64,000 bases of DNA from Promethearchaeota archaeon (GTDB lineage Archaea > Asgardarchaeota > Lokiarchaeia > Sigynarchaeales > SOKP01). The stretch lies in contig JAHPYY010000057.1 of the NCBI GenBank assembly GCA_019058515.1, positions 1 to 64,000 of the forward strand, read 5' to 3'. Positions 44,093 to 53,087 of this stretch are shown in pieces. The notes below the pieces were generated by a model, which was not told where the DNA came from, ran no database searches, and was given only the letters and a program-made list of their open reading frames with translations. Position 1 is the stretch's first letter; the number at the start of each line of letters is the position of its first letter. A program made the translations under genes and the position numbers.

Positions 44093-45289
44093 ATGAATCC
44101 TACAATTTCAAAAGATCTTATTACTAGATTATATAAAGATCATAAAGAAATCCTTCAAGATTTGATTGAGAGAAATTATCAAATTCAAGATCTTCCACCA
44201 AAAAATATCTTTAAACATGATGAAGGTGAGGCTTTTACTTTAGCATACCCCATTCAAGGTATTTTAAAATATCATGGAATAGCAAATAATAAACATAGAA
44301 TTCCATACTTTCCAAGTATATCTTTGAATAATAATTGTGGATTCACAGTTTCCTATTTAAAATTTGATAAAGAATTAAAGGAAGATAGAGTTATTCTTAA
44401 TGGAAAACCTGCTTTAAAGGAAGAATTTGAAAGAGTTAAATTCACATTAGACTTTATTCGGAATTACTCAAAAATAGATACAAAAGCAATCTTAATTTCT
44501 CGAAATTTTTTAAAAAAAACTAGAGAAGATGATATTGGTAAAGGTCTTGGGACTTCAGCCTCAGGATCTTCAGCCCTTGCTTTAGCAGCTACTGCTATTA
44601 TTTATGATTTTGACGAAAACTATGTAAATAATAATAGACTGATAAGTATATTTTCGAGATACCTAGCTAGTTCTGGTGCTCGTAGTGCTGTAGGTGGATT
44701 TTCTCTACTATTAAGTTACCCTAACATTAATCCATATGACAGCTTTGCAATTCGCTTAGATCGCAAAAAAAATCAATCATTTTTGGAAAATATTTCATTA
44801 TTGACAATTCCAATGAAATCTGATTTGAAGACACATCAAGCCCATGAAATTGCACCAAAATCACTTTTTTTTCCTGTTTGGTTGGAGCAAAGGAAAAATC
44901 TGATATTCGAATTTTTTGATGCATTAGATAATTCTGATTTAAAGAAAATAGGTGAATTAGCTGAATATGATACATTATGTCTACATTCAGTAGTAATGTC
45001 AGTAAAAAATAATAATATAATCGCTTGGAATCCAAATTCTTTAAAAGTTATGCATAAAGTTCGTGAATTGCGTAAAAATCAAGGTTTTACAGTCTATTTT
45101 TCAATTGATACAGGACCTTCAGTAGTCTTATTAACTTATGAAAATGAAAAAAAAAGCATAATTAATGAATTGAAAAAGATAATACCCGAACATGAAATAA
45201 TAGAAGGTAAAATAGGAGGACCTACTAAAATAATCCCTCCAAATTCGCCAGAATCTAAGAAATTAAAAGGTGACATTGAAAGTTTCTGA
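44093..45289 (+). CDS. mvaD: (Di)phosphomevalonate decarboxylase, GHMP fold
   Basis: A 398-aa mevalonate-pathway enzyme of the diphosphomevalonate/phosphomevalonate decarboxylase family, making isoprenoid precursors for archaeal ether lipids. GLGTSASGSSALALAATA is the GHMP phosphate loop (GTSASG), SRYLASSGARSAVGGFSLL is the substrate loop, and FSIDTGPSVVLL holds the catalytic Asp339. In classical MvaD the SGSACRS loop contains the Arg that grips the carboxylate; here SGARSA keeps an Arg nearby. Substrate choice (mono- or diphosphate) cannot be settled. More AT-rich in codon use than its neighbours. No other mevalonate gene is adjacent. Confidence 0.85.
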   Translation: MNPTISKDLITRLYKDHKEILQDLIERNYQIQDLPPKNIFKHDEGEAFTLAYPIQGILKYHGIANNKHRIPYFPSISLNNNCGFTVSYLKFDKELKEDRVILNGKPALKEEFERVKFTLDFIRNYSKIDTKAILISRNFLKKTREDDIGKGLGTSASGSSALALAATAIIYDFDENYVNNNRLISIFSRYLASSGARSAVGGFSLLLSYPNINPYDSFAIRLDRKKNQSFLENISLLTIPMKSDLKTHQAHEIAPKSLFFPVWLEQRKNLIFEFFDALDNSDLKKIGELAEYDTLCLHSVVMSVKNNNIIAWNPNSLKVMHKVRELRKNQGFTVYFSIDTGPSVVLLTYENEKKSIINELKKIIPEHEIIEGKIGGPTKIIPPNSPESKKLKGDIESF

Positions 45290-45616
45290 TTAATGAGTGA
45301 TAATATATGAGAGACTTAATCTTAAAAGAGGAAAGGAAAACCAAAATGCAGAGGAAAGACGGAATAGGATAAATTTTGTGTATTGTTGTGACTACCCTTA
45401 ATAAAGTCTATACTGGTTCTGCTTATCTAATTGCAGATTTAAACTAATGCTTTTTCCAGTATGCTTACCCTACGATAAGATTGACGAATGTGATGTCTTG
45501 GAAAAGGATTAATTTATTCAATCAAATAATCTTTTTCTTTTATATTCATTATTTTTTTACTAGACCTTTTAATTTCATAGATTTTGAAAGAGATTAGAAC
45601 GGGTTGTTCCTTTTAT

Positions 45617-45640
45617 GTTAGATCTTTCTAAAGATCTAAC
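45617..45640. repeat. Perfect 11-2-11 inverted repeat (hairpin 1)
   Basis: GTTAGATCTTT, two loop bases, then its exact complement AAAGATCTAAC: 24 bases in all. It could be a terminator hairpin, an operator or the end of a dead mobile element. The next palindrome, 72 bp further on, has the same 11-2-11 geometry but a different sequence. Confidence 0.8.
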
Positions 45641-45711
45641 TAGTTTTTCGCATTTACGAAGAAAAGTGCAAAAAACTTGGTAAAAAGTACTATCATAGTG
45701 ATGTTATTATC

Positions 45712-45735
45712 ATCGTGAAACTGTAGTTTCACGAT
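45712..45735. repeat. Perfect 11-2-11 inverted repeat (hairpin 2)
   Basis: ATCGTGAAACT, two loop bases, then its exact complement AGTTTCACGAT. It lies in the same gene-poor stretch as hairpin 1 and shares its geometry, suggesting a common role or origin. Confidence 0.8.
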
Positions 45736-46100
45736 TTTCCATAAACAAAGGATATTACAACACCTTAAATAGAATTACAATAAAACGTGAGTTTATAATG
45801 CATGCTATTAGTTTGATCTTTATTTTCTTTTTTCCTTATCACGGTGAGGCTTTAGAACAACTTAAAATTGATATGATTGATTTGCACGAGAAGAAAAAAC
45901 GAAAATATAATTCGCAAGAGCCTGAAATTTAGTTTTATAGAGATTTAATATTACTCTTAATCTTGATTACTTTAAAGAGTAAAATTAAATCAAGTATTTT
46001 AGTTAAGAAATTAAATAGCTAGCTAATCCAAATAATCTTTAAATAAAATTCAAGCTAATACTTTACTAATTAGTTTACACTTATCTCTGGAAGTTTTAAA

Positions 46101-46520
46101 ATGGCAAAAATTGAAGTAAATACAGAAATCAATGCTAAAGTTGAAAAAGTATATAGTGTAGTAGACGACGTTCCTAATTTTCCTAATTGGAATGTCGTTA
46201 TTAGAGAAATGAACGAAACCGAACCAGGTGTTTGGTTCGTGAAGACTAATGTCGGCGATATCACCTCGAAGAGAATCGAGGATGTCCCTAACGAAAGAGT
46301 TACGGACGAACAAACAGGTCCTATGTCAAAAATGGGGTATATCTTTAACCCAAAAGGAGACATCACCGAAGTTACTTTATGGGCAGAATTTGACGACGAA
46401 GCTATGAGTTTCGTTCTAGAAAAAGCTGGGGAAATTTTCTTGAAATGTTTAAAACACTATGTTGAATACCTCGAGTCTGAAGGAGACCCCGACAGCTACG
46501 ATAAAAATAGTGCGCTCTAG
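46101..46520 (+). CDS. SRPBCC-superfamily (polyketide cyclase/START-like) protein
   Basis: A 139-aa single-domain helix-grip protein: INAKVEKVYSVVDDVPNFPN at the N-terminus, WNVVIREMNETEPGVW, TEVTLWAEFDD and a long C-terminal helix (EIFLKCLKHYVEYLES). The SRPBCC cavity binds a hydrophobic ligand or catalyses a simple reaction; the ligand is unknown. It stands 173 bp before the GPH transporter gene, same strand. Start ATG 46101. Confidence 0.82.
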   Translation: MAKIEVNTEINAKVEKVYSVVDDVPNFPNWNVVIREMNETEPGVWFVKTNVGDITSKRIEDVPNERVTDEQTGPMSKMGYIFNPKGDITEVTLWAEFDDEAMSFVLEKAGEIFLKCLKHYVEYLESEGDPDSYDKNSAL

Positions 46521-46693
46521 CTATATTATTAAAATAATTGAACAATAATTTATTTTCTTTCTTTTTTAACATATTCTAATGAAATCCCATGTCCTTTCAT
46601 TTAGGTGAAAGTTAGGTTTACAAGAATCTATACTTTTATATTATCCAAAAACTAAATCTTATTTAATAGAATTTACCTCTTTAGGGTATAAAA

Positions 46694-48082
46694 GTGAGTG
46701 AGTCGCAGTATTCATTTAAAGAAAGGTTTTTCTTCGGACTTAATGGTTTCCCAGATCAGATGACCTATCAAGTATTTCAAGGATTAATCTTTACTTTTTA
46801 TTTTGCTGTCGTTGGAATAGATTTGTGGTTAATGTGGTTGGCGTATGTACTCTGGGGGATTTGGAACGCTTTTAACGACCCAATTCTTGGATCTTTTTCG
46901 GATAGGAAAAAATATGGCAAATTAGGAAAGCGTAGGTTCTTCATTTTGATTGCCTTCGTCCCGCTCTGTTTAATGATGATCTTTCTCTTTACGGTTCCAA
47001 TTGGGATGGGAGTGGAATTTGCGTACTTTTTAACAATTATTATACTTTTCGAGCTTATTTACACGCTTTTTGATGTAAATGTGAAATCTCTTTTCCCAGA
47101 AATGTGGTTAAACGAGAAAGAAAGGACAAAAGCAAACATTGTGCTTAGAATAATAACGATTTTCGCTATATTATTTGCGTTTGTGTTTCCAAGTTTATTT
47201 ATACCACGTATAACTCCGGGAACATTAGATCTTGCGGAAAGGGTAAGCGTACAAGCTACTTATATCGTAACAGGCGTAATTATCGCTGTAATTGTGGCAG
47301 TAACTGGGATATTATTTATTGTTCTTGGTATAAGAGAACGCGAAGAAGCCGCTGAGCAGTTCGAAAAACGTCCAGGTTTTTTCGAGTCGTTAAAGCTCTC
47401 TTTCAAAAATAAGACTTTTGTTATGCTAACCTTGTGCAATATGAGCACATGGTACATTTTGACGATGTTACCTGCTATATATCCGCTTTACGCGGAATAT
47501 GTATTCGGAATAACCGCATTTTTATACGCGGGGATGTCGCTAGTTGTATCTTTCGTGGTAGCAGCCGTAGTTATGCCAATCCACAGGAAATTAGGGGCGA
47601 AGTTCGGTATGAGAAAAGCCTACATGATTTCACTAGCAATCATGATTGGGACGTTCGTACCTTATGTGTTCTTTTCCACCGATCAAGTTAGTCTCGTGTT
47701 AGGATTCGTTGCTGCTGGAGGAGTAGGTTTCGGTATTTCTGGCATATTGTTTTACTTTGACATATTAATGGCTGACATTATTGATCAGGACGAATTAAAC
47801 ACGGGCGCTAAAAGATCTGCTAGTTTTTACGGTACAAACGCGTTTGTTCACAGATTTTCCGTAATTTTCTTCATATCCACTGTTGCGATTGTGTTTTCAG
47901 GTACAAGTTGGGCGGGAGGATACGTTCCAAATCCAGGAGTAGACGTAGTAATTGGCTTAAAAATGCTTATGTGCCTTTTTCCAGCAATAGCAGCGGGAAT
48001 TGCAATTATGTTTCTCTACTTTTACGACTTACACGGAGAAAAGTTAGAAAAAATGAGGAGTAAATTAATAACTAAAGCTTAA
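46694..48082 (+). CDS. GPH-family sugar:cation symporter (MFS), intact
   Basis: A 462-aa transporter with twelve hydrophobic segments. It starts at GTG 46694 (SESQYSFKERFFFGLNGFP) and contains the GPH loop WNAFNDPILGSFSDRK then GKLGKRRFF, and the C-terminal signature MADIIDQDELNTGAKRSASF. It probably imports a glycoside or sugar with a cation. It is the intact counterpart of the frameshifted transporter at 8575-9980; the two are clearly homologous yet distinct (for example SDKTRSKKGRR versus SDRKKYGKLGKRR), so they are separate paralogues. Confidence 0.9.
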   Translation: MSESQYSFKERFFFGLNGFPDQMTYQVFQGLIFTFYFAVVGIDLWLMWLAYVLWGIWNAFNDPILGSFSDRKKYGKLGKRRFFILIAFVPLCLMMIFLFTVPIGMGVEFAYFLTIIILFELIYTLFDVNVKSLFPEMWLNEKERTKANIVLRIITIFAILFAFVFPSLFIPRITPGTLDLAERVSVQATYIVTGVIIAVIVAVTGILFIVLGIREREEAAEQFEKRPGFFESLKLSFKNKTFVMLTLCNMSTWYILTMLPAIYPLYAEYVFGITAFLYAGMSLVVSFVVAAVVMPIHRKLGAKFGMRKAYMISLAIMIGTFVPYVFFSTDQVSLVLGFVAAGGVGFGISGILFYFDILMADIIDQDELNTGAKRSASFYGTNAFVHRFSVIFFISTVAIVFSGTSWAGGYVPNPGVDVVIGLKMLMCLFPAIAAGIAIMFLYFYDLHGEKLEKMRSKLITKA

Positions 48083-48186
48083 TCAATTTAAACCAACTTT
48101 TTTTCAATTTTTTTATTTTTGATGAAATGCAAAATAACTCTAGAAGTAGTATATTAATTCAAAATTAGGAATTAAAAAAAAAAAAA

Positions 48187-48930
48187 TTAATTTGAACTCT
48201 TTTTTCCTGTCAATAGCTCAGCAATACGATCGGGTAATAAAAATCCGAGATAATATTCTATAGCACTTGATATTAAAATCAATCTTACGAATACGATGGA
48301 AAGAGCATTCATTTCTATAACGGTTTCAATTAAGGCTCCTAAAAAAAAAGAAATAAATGCGACCAAAAGAAAGCGAGCTTTCCACCGCAAAATTTCATCC
48401 TCTATCTTCAAAGATTTAAAGGAGAACATCAATCCCGTAACAATAGTAATTGTTAACGCAATCAACTGGAAAATCATAGGAATTAACTCTGGTTGATAGT
48501 AAAACGTTTCTTTAATGGTCCCAATCAAAGATAGATCTATCGAGAGGAGTACGATTATAATTGCTTCGTAAACGATGCAGAATACAAGGAATATTGTAAG
48601 TATAACTTTTTTTGAATCTGGATACAAAATAGTAGTAAACGAATACATCCACGCAAGAATTGCGACTGGAATAAAAACGTTATCTAATGCTAAGTAGATG
48701 AAAGGTTCAAGAGCAGAATTAAATAATATAACCGTGAGAAATGAAAATCCGTCTCCCCACCAAGGAGAACTCAAACAAATCCACGCAATACCGAGCGTAA
48801 ATATGTCCTTACGCTTTAACTTAGCCGACTTATATAAGAAAATTACACCCAGCAGAATCGAAATCAATACAAACGATAGTGTAAATGTTCCGTAAACTAT
48901 TTCCAAATCTGTAAGAGATTCAATCCCCAT
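48187..48930 (-). CDS. Seven-helix membrane protein of unknown function
   Basis: A 247-aa protein with seven hydrophobic segments at about residues 10-33, 42-58, 60-90 (two short), 100-125, 135-160, 178-200 and 205-230, and a basic C-terminus (ELLTGKKSSN). A conserved-looking SSPWWGDG follows the second helix. Comparable seven-helix proteins of unknown role are common in Asgard genomes; I recognise no defined family. Convergent with the transporter gene. Start ATG 48930. Confidence 0.6.
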   Translation of the reverse strand: MGIESLTDLEIVYGTFTLSFVLISILLGVIFLYKSAKLKRKDIFTLGIAWICLSSPWWGDGFSFLTVILFNSALEPFIYLALDNVFIPVAILAWMYSFTTILYPDSKKVILTIFLVFCIVYEAIIIVLLSIDLSLIGTIKETFYYQPELIPMIFQLIALTITIVTGLMFSFKSLKIEDEILRWKARFLLVAFISFFLGALIETVIEMNALSIVFVRLILISSAIEYYLGFLLPDRIAELLTGKKSSN

Positions 48931-49080
48931 TTTATCATACCTATTCTAAGTTATTGATATAAATAGTATAAAGAAGCATATCAATTTTAAGGTATTTAAA
49001 TATTCAATTATTACCAACTTTCGTCCCTCCCGCAATTTTTCCCCAAATTCTTTATTTATAAGTGTTAATTTACTAAATCA

Positions 49081-49374
49081 ATGAGCAAACGACCAAATAT
49101 CATACTTCTTCTTAACGATCACCAAACCTACTATGCTCATGGGGAAATGAGTGGAGGACCTAAAATTTTATGTCCTAATTTCGAAAAATTAGCTTCTCAA
49201 GGAATAAATTTTACCCGAGCCTACACGGGTAATCGATACAAATATGTTTACAATCATCGAGATATTGATGAATTATACGATTTAAAAGAAGACCCATACG
49301 AGTTAAACAACTTAATATCCACTAAAAATTTTGGGCCCATTTTAGATGATCTACGCACATGGTTGACCTACTGA
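49081..49374 (+). pseudogene. Sulfatase collapsed by internal deletion
   Basis: A 97-codon frame whose first half is the N-terminus of a type I sulfatase (RPNIILLLNDHQ with the metal Asp, CPNFEKLASQGINFTRAYT) and whose second half is the C-terminus of the same family (YKYVYNHRDIDELYDLKEDP, YELNNLIS). The middle ~350-400 residues, including the CxPSR formylglycine site, are missing. The junction lies near 49225 between RAYT and GNRYKY, and the deletion is in frame. It cannot be an active sulfatase; a residual peptide may still be made. Confidence 0.8.
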
Positions 49375-49462
49375 CGTACCAAAACCAACGATCGAATGAC
49401 ATGAGGCATGTTACTTTCAGGAAATATTCGTGGTTTATAATTCATTTAAAATTGGTTAAAGA

Positions 49463-49621
49463 ATGTCAGAAAAAAGAGAAAGTCGGGAAGATAAAAGGGA
49501 ACTCGTTGACGAGGCTCTTGAAACTAAGCTAGATATGCTATGGGACAATCTGGCTTCTAGAAGAAATTGCGAAAAAACTCATATTCCTAATTATCTTAAG
49601 AAAAAGAAAGCAATTGATTAA
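49463..49621 (+). CDS. Small charged ORF, 52 aa
   Basis: ATG 49463 opens a 52-codon frame (SEKRESREDKRELVDEALET, LDMLWDNLASRRNC, IPNYLKKKKAID). It is highly charged and predicted helical, with no known relative. It stands alone in the 470 bp between the sulfatase remnant and hppA. It could be a small real protein or a fragment. Confidence 0.35.
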   Translation: MSEKRESREDKRELVDEALETKLDMLWDNLASRRNCEKTHIPNYLKKKKAID

Positions 49622-49775
49622 TAAAATATCTAGATTTACTGAACCCTTGTTTTAATAATTTATTTCTAAGAGTTTTTAATTCTGATAAACCTCTTCATCG
49701 AATTTCTCGCTATTAACCTTTAATTAAATGAATTACTTAAAAATTGAAAATATTTAAAGGATATCAGCAAATAGT

Positions 49776-49783
49776 TTAAATAT
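49776..49783 (+). promoter_or_regulatory. TATA-like element for hppA
   Basis: TTTAAATA lies 64-71 bases before ATG 49847, which would give a leader of about 40 bases. Prediction only. Confidence 0.3.
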
Positions 49784-49846
49784 TAATAATTTAACCAAAA
49801 CAACTCGTATTACAAACAAATTAGAACAATACAAAGGTAAGAAAAT

Positions 49847-51997
49847 ATGTATGTACCAATGATTTTACTTGTTGCATTAATTGCAGGGATACTCTCCATT
49901 GCTTTGGCGTTGTACTTCAGGTACTTAGTGTTGAAGGAAGATCCCGGAAATGAAAAAATGGTCGAAGTTGCAGGCTATATTGAGGATGGAGCGAAAACGT
50001 ACATCAAAGTCCAATATAAAGTATTAGCGATTTTCGTTCTAGGATTGTTTTTAATCCTCTTATTTTTACTCCCCTCTCCGATTACTCCGGGGGCTCTTAA
50101 TTGGCAGCAAGCCGTTGCGTATGTAGTTGGTGCGGTAGGATCTATGCTTGCTGGTTGGTTAGGGATGTATGTAGGCGTTAAAGCGAACACGAGATCGGCC
50201 CAAGGATGCACAGTTAGTACCAAAAAAGGATTCGATATTAGTTTTTTGGGTGGAAGTGTAATGGGATTAACCGTTGTTGGTGTCGCTTTAATAGGGGTTT
50301 CAGTTATTTATTGGATTTTTCAAACCCCCATAGTTGTCTTAGGATTTAGTTTCGGAGCTTCGAGTATCGCACTGTTCATGAAATGCGGAGGAGGAATATA
50401 TACAAAAACTGCAGATGTAGGTGCTGATTTAGTTGGAAAAGCGGAATATAATTTACCCGAGGACGATCCCCGAAATCCTGCAACTATCGCAGATAATGTA
50501 GGGGATAATGTAGGAGACATTGCCGGGATGGGAAGCGACCTCTTTGACTCGTATGTGGCGTCAATAGTGGCAGCAATGATGTTGGCTGCATCTTTTAGCA
50601 TAGTGGGAGTGTTAAGCTCCCCGATATTAGATGTAACTCTATCAGAAGCGGGAACTGCAGTGCTTGTAATCGCTCCTATAATTTTGTGTAGCGTAGGATT
50701 AATCTCTTCACTTATAGGTATATACCTGATAAAAATAAGAGGTTCCGAGGACCCTGGAAAAGCATTAAATACAGGAACTTATTTGGCGACCTTAATTTAC
50801 TTTGGTCTATCTGCGTTGTTCACGGTGTTTTTATCCCTTGAACCGGGATTAACCGTCAACGAAATCGGTTTATTATGGAGAATTTGGGGAACTTCTGCCG
50901 TTGGACTCGTTTCTGGTATTATCTTAGGATTTACTAGCGACTATTTCACTCGAGACGACAGAAAACCCACGCGAAACATGGCAGAGGCGGCTAAAGAAGG
51001 TCATGCAGTCGTTATTCTATCTGGATTTTCCTACGGCCTTATAAGCGTTGTACCTCCGGCATTAGGAATAGTGGTTGCAATGACGATCTCTTTCTGGTTA
51101 GCGGGAATATTTGGAGTAGCGATGGCGGCTGTTGGAATGCTTGCTATCGTAGGAACCATCGTATCAAACGACGCGTACGGACCGATCGTTGATAACGCTC
51201 GAGGAATTGCTGAACAAGGAGAATTAGGAGACGAAGTAATTCGAACCGCAGATCGTTTAGATTCTGCTGGAAACACTGCTAAGGCTATTACCAAAGGATT
51301 CGCTATTGGTGCTGCTAATTTAACTGTACTAGCTTTGCTCTTTTCCTTTACCGAAGAAGCGGAGATCTCTGAGGGCGGAATTGACCTCCTTAATATCAAT
51401 GTATTGATTGGAGCTTTTATTGGAGTAGTCGTTCCTGCCTTGTTTTCTGCGCTATTAATACTTGCAGTTCAAAGAAACGCCGCTAAAATGGTAGACGAAA
51501 TTCGGCGCCAGTTTGAAACTAATCCTAAAATATTAAAAGGAGAAGAACCCGCTGATTTTGCGAAGACGATTGACATCGCTACTAAAGGCTCGCTTAGGGA
51601 GTTAGTTCTTCCAAGTATCATTTCAATAGTAATTCCAATAACGGTTGGAGTTATATTTGGTGTAGCAGCTCTTGGAGCGTTCTTAGCTGGAGCAATTTTA
51701 TCAGGATTCGTATTCGCAGTGATGATGTCCAATGCTGATCTTGTCTTATCTCAAGAAAAGAGCATATGTGGGGCATGGGACAATGCGAAAAAGTGGATTG
51801 AGGACGGTAATCTCGGAGGAAAAGGAACTGAAGTTCACAAAGCATCAATTACAGGGGACACGGTAGGTGACCCATTCAAAATAACCACATCTAGTGGATT
51901 ATTGATGAAAAGACACCGCTGGTCCGAGTATAAATACCCTGCTAGTCGTGATGTCACTTACTGCAACTATATTTATGGGATTTCTGCTGCTATTTAA
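49847..51997 (+). CDS. hppA: Membrane-bound ion-translocating pyrophosphatase, C-terminus altered by insertion
   Basis: Couples pyrophosphate hydrolysis to proton (or sodium) pumping. Sixteen or so membrane helices; the catalytic motif DVGADLVGKAEYNLPEDDPR (one residue from the classic DVGADLVGKVE) plus the DNVGDNVGDIAGMGSDLFDS Mg-PPi site, and a second acidic motif (VSNDAYGPIVDNARGIAEQG). GNTAKAITKG has Lys479 and Thr482 at the positions that mark K+-independent enzymes. The protein reads normally to DTVGDPFK. A 31-nt insertion (51881-51911) then shifts the frame, producing ITTSSGLLMKRHRW and stopping at 51997. Without it the frame would run DTAGPSINTLL to [10 protein letters not shown] and end at 52025, losing or keeping the last membrane helix accordingly. 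Confidence 0.92.
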   Translation: MYVPMILLVALIAGILSIALALYFRYLVLKEDPGNEKMVEVAGYIEDGAKTYIKVQYKVLAIFVLGLFLILLFLLPSPITPGALNWQQAVAYVVGAVGSMLAGWLGMYVGVKANTRSAQGCTVSTKKGFDISFLGGSVMGLTVVGVALIGVSVIYWIFQTPIVVLGFSFGASSIALFMKCGGGIYTKTADVGADLVGKAEYNLPEDDPRNPATIADNVGDNVGDIAGMGSDLFDSYVASIVAAMMLAASFSIVGVLSSPILDVTLSEAGTAVLVIAPIILCSVGLISSLIGIYLIKIRGSEDPGKALNTGTYLATLIYFGLSALFTVFLSLEPGLTVNEIGLLWRIWGTSAVGLVSGIILGFTSDYFTRDDRKPTRNMAEAAKEGHAVVILSGFSYGLISVVPPALGIVVAMTISFWLAGIFGVAMAAVGMLAIVGTIVSNDAYGPIVDNARGIAEQGELGDEVIRTADRLDSAGNTAKAITKGFAIGAANLTVLALLFSFTEEAEISEGGIDLLNINVLIGAFIGVVVPALFSALLILAVQRNAAKMVDEIRRQFETNPKILKGEEPADFAKTIDIATKGSLRELVLPSIISIVIPITVGVIFGVAALGAFLAGAILSGFVFAVMMSNADLVLSQEKSICGAWDNAKKWIEDGNLGGKGTEVHKASITGDTVGDPFKITTSSGLLMKRHRWSEYKYPASRDVTYCNYIYGISAAI

Positions 51998-52025
51998 CGC
52001 TGGAGCTGGTCTGTTACTATTCTAG
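51824..52025 (+). repeat. hppA 3' end, copy 1 (contains the 31-nt insertion)
   Basis: From the [19 protein letters not shown] codons to the original stop (TAG 52023-52025). Setting the insertion aside, 171 bases align with 53088-53258 with about 39 mismatches (about 77% identity), all but one amino acid (Gly/Glu) silent. The ~50 bases after the stop are also alike. Confidence 0.9.
51881..51911 (+). other. 31-nt insertion in the hppA coding region
   Basis: Bases 51881-51911 have no counterpart in the second tail copy nor in the family consensus: FK is directly followed by DTAGPSIN elsewhere. The insert contains a short inverted repeat CCAC-ATCTA-GTGG. Thirty-one is not a multiple of three, so it shifts the frame. 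Confidence 0.8.
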
Positions 52026-52044
52026 ATAAAGAAATTTTATAACT

Positions 52045-52064
52045 ACTTTTTTTTATTATTTTTA
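52045..52064 (+). terminator. T-rich terminator after hppA
   Basis: An eight-T run followed by ATTATTTTT about 20 bases after the original hppA stop; archaeal terminators are typically such T tracts without a stem. The same sequence follows the displaced hppA tail. Confidence 0.55.
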
Positions 52065-52204
52065 ACTTTTTATAAGAAATGGCAAATCCAGTTTAAATTT
52101 TCAACGATAGAATTGTGATACTTAACATAGGAATTTGAAACTTTCTATTGCTTTAAATACCTGCGATATAACTTTTTATAATAATAAAGAACACCGAATC
52201 AGTC

Positions 52205-53080
52205 ATGGACAAGTCAAATTCTAAAAAGTTGAGGAAATCTGAAATTAAAATCCCATTCTTAAAAAAACTTTTCACGGCGTTAGACTTTATTAAAACCTTG
52301 AGAAGACTGATACAATTTTTCCCCGAGGAACTAGCTTTACTTTTTCCAGAAAGGGTTTACAAGTTTAAATTAACTGACTTGTCGATTTATTGGGGTTTTA
52401 GCTCCAGCTACCTTGCCAACTTAAAATATATGTATAATAAAAAACCAAAAAGCTTCAAGGTTGATCAAGAAAAAATTGACGATTTAGAACTTATTATTAA
52501 AAAAAGACTGGGAGTAAAATCTCTTATTTGCTTATCGATTTTCAAAAAATATAGAGAAGGTCAAATTAATTTTTGGGAATTTATTGAAAGGCTTAGATTG
52601 GAGTTGGGGAGAGTTTCTGGGGAAGTTGAAATTACAAATGTAGAATTAAATGAAATTTTTGGTTTTCGCCATAAAGTAAAGGAAAAAGAAAAACCAGGAG
52701 ATTTAGTTTACATTTTCGACGAAACAAGAATAAGTAAAGGATACTACTATTTGATGATTGATCGTAACCCAATTGACATATTTTCCTTGATGATAAATAG
52801 TTATCCTGATAGTTTAAAGCGGAAAAGACCTAGAGATGCTCATAATCAATTTGTAATTCATAAAAAACCTAATGAATCTAAAAAGAAAAAAGAAAGTAAA
52901 ACCCAAAGAAACAAACAAACCAATCTAAGTTCGGAGTATCCTAACGCCTATATAAACACAGAATATCCTAATCCCTTAATCGATCGATCAGAAAACGAGG
53001 AGGAAGATTTAAACGAAGCGTTATTATGGCAATTAAAAAAAGTGAGAGACGACATTCAAGAGAGAAAGCATTTAAAATAA
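52205..53080 (+). CDS. Unknown protein inserted after hppA
   Basis: A 291-aa basic protein, predicted helical. Residues ~50-95 ([20 protein letters not shown]) could be a helix-turn-helix-like DNA-binding segment. A middle helical region (~105-200) is followed by a low-complexity Lys/Asn/Ser-rich linker with [15 protein letters not shown], and an acidic, then helical C-terminus. No family recognised. It fills the gap between hppA and the displaced hppA tail, which begins 7 bp after its stop, so it is the cargo of an insertion. The YPNP motif recurs near the N-terminus of the giant protein at 54324. Start ATG 52205. Confidence 0.6.
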   Translation: MDKSNSKKLRKSEIKIPFLKKLFTALDFIKTLRRLIQFFPEELALLFPERVYKFKLTDLSIYWGFSSSYLANLKYMYNKKPKSFKVDQEKIDDLELIIKKRLGVKSLICLSIFKKYREGQINFWEFIERLRLELGRVSGEVEITNVELNEIFGFRHKVKEKEKPGDLVYIFDETRISKGYYYLMIDRNPIDIFSLMINSYPDSLKRKRPRDAHNQFVIHKKPNESKKKKESKTQRNKQTNLSSEYPNAYINTEYPNPLIDRSENEEEDLNEALLWQLKKVRDDIQERKHLK

Positions 53081-53087
53081 GCGAAGA

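Larger units (their letters stand above)
45290..46100. other. Gene-poor stretch with two perfect hairpins and coding debris
   Basis: About 810 bp without an established gene. At 45380-45520 a plus frame reads LCIVVTTLNKVYTGSAYLIA, then a stop, then CFFQYAYPTIRLTNVMSW, which looks like decayed coding sequence of unknown origin. A 44-codon frame from ATG 45799 (MHAISLIFIFFFPYHGEALE) has no recognised relative. Two 24-base perfect palindromes lie at 45617 and 45712. The promoter of the SRPBCC gene must be near its right end. Confidence 0.4.

Noticed and set aside
49975..51732. Several antisense frames of 80-120 codons opposite hppA
   Set aside because: hppA is unmistakable on the plus strand; the antisense frames are low-complexity shadows without motifs.
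51881..51911. Clear archaeal mRNA intron in hppA
   Set aside because: Length and position are suggestive, but I could not identify a convincing bulge-helix-bulge pair at the borders; kept only as an unexplained insertion.
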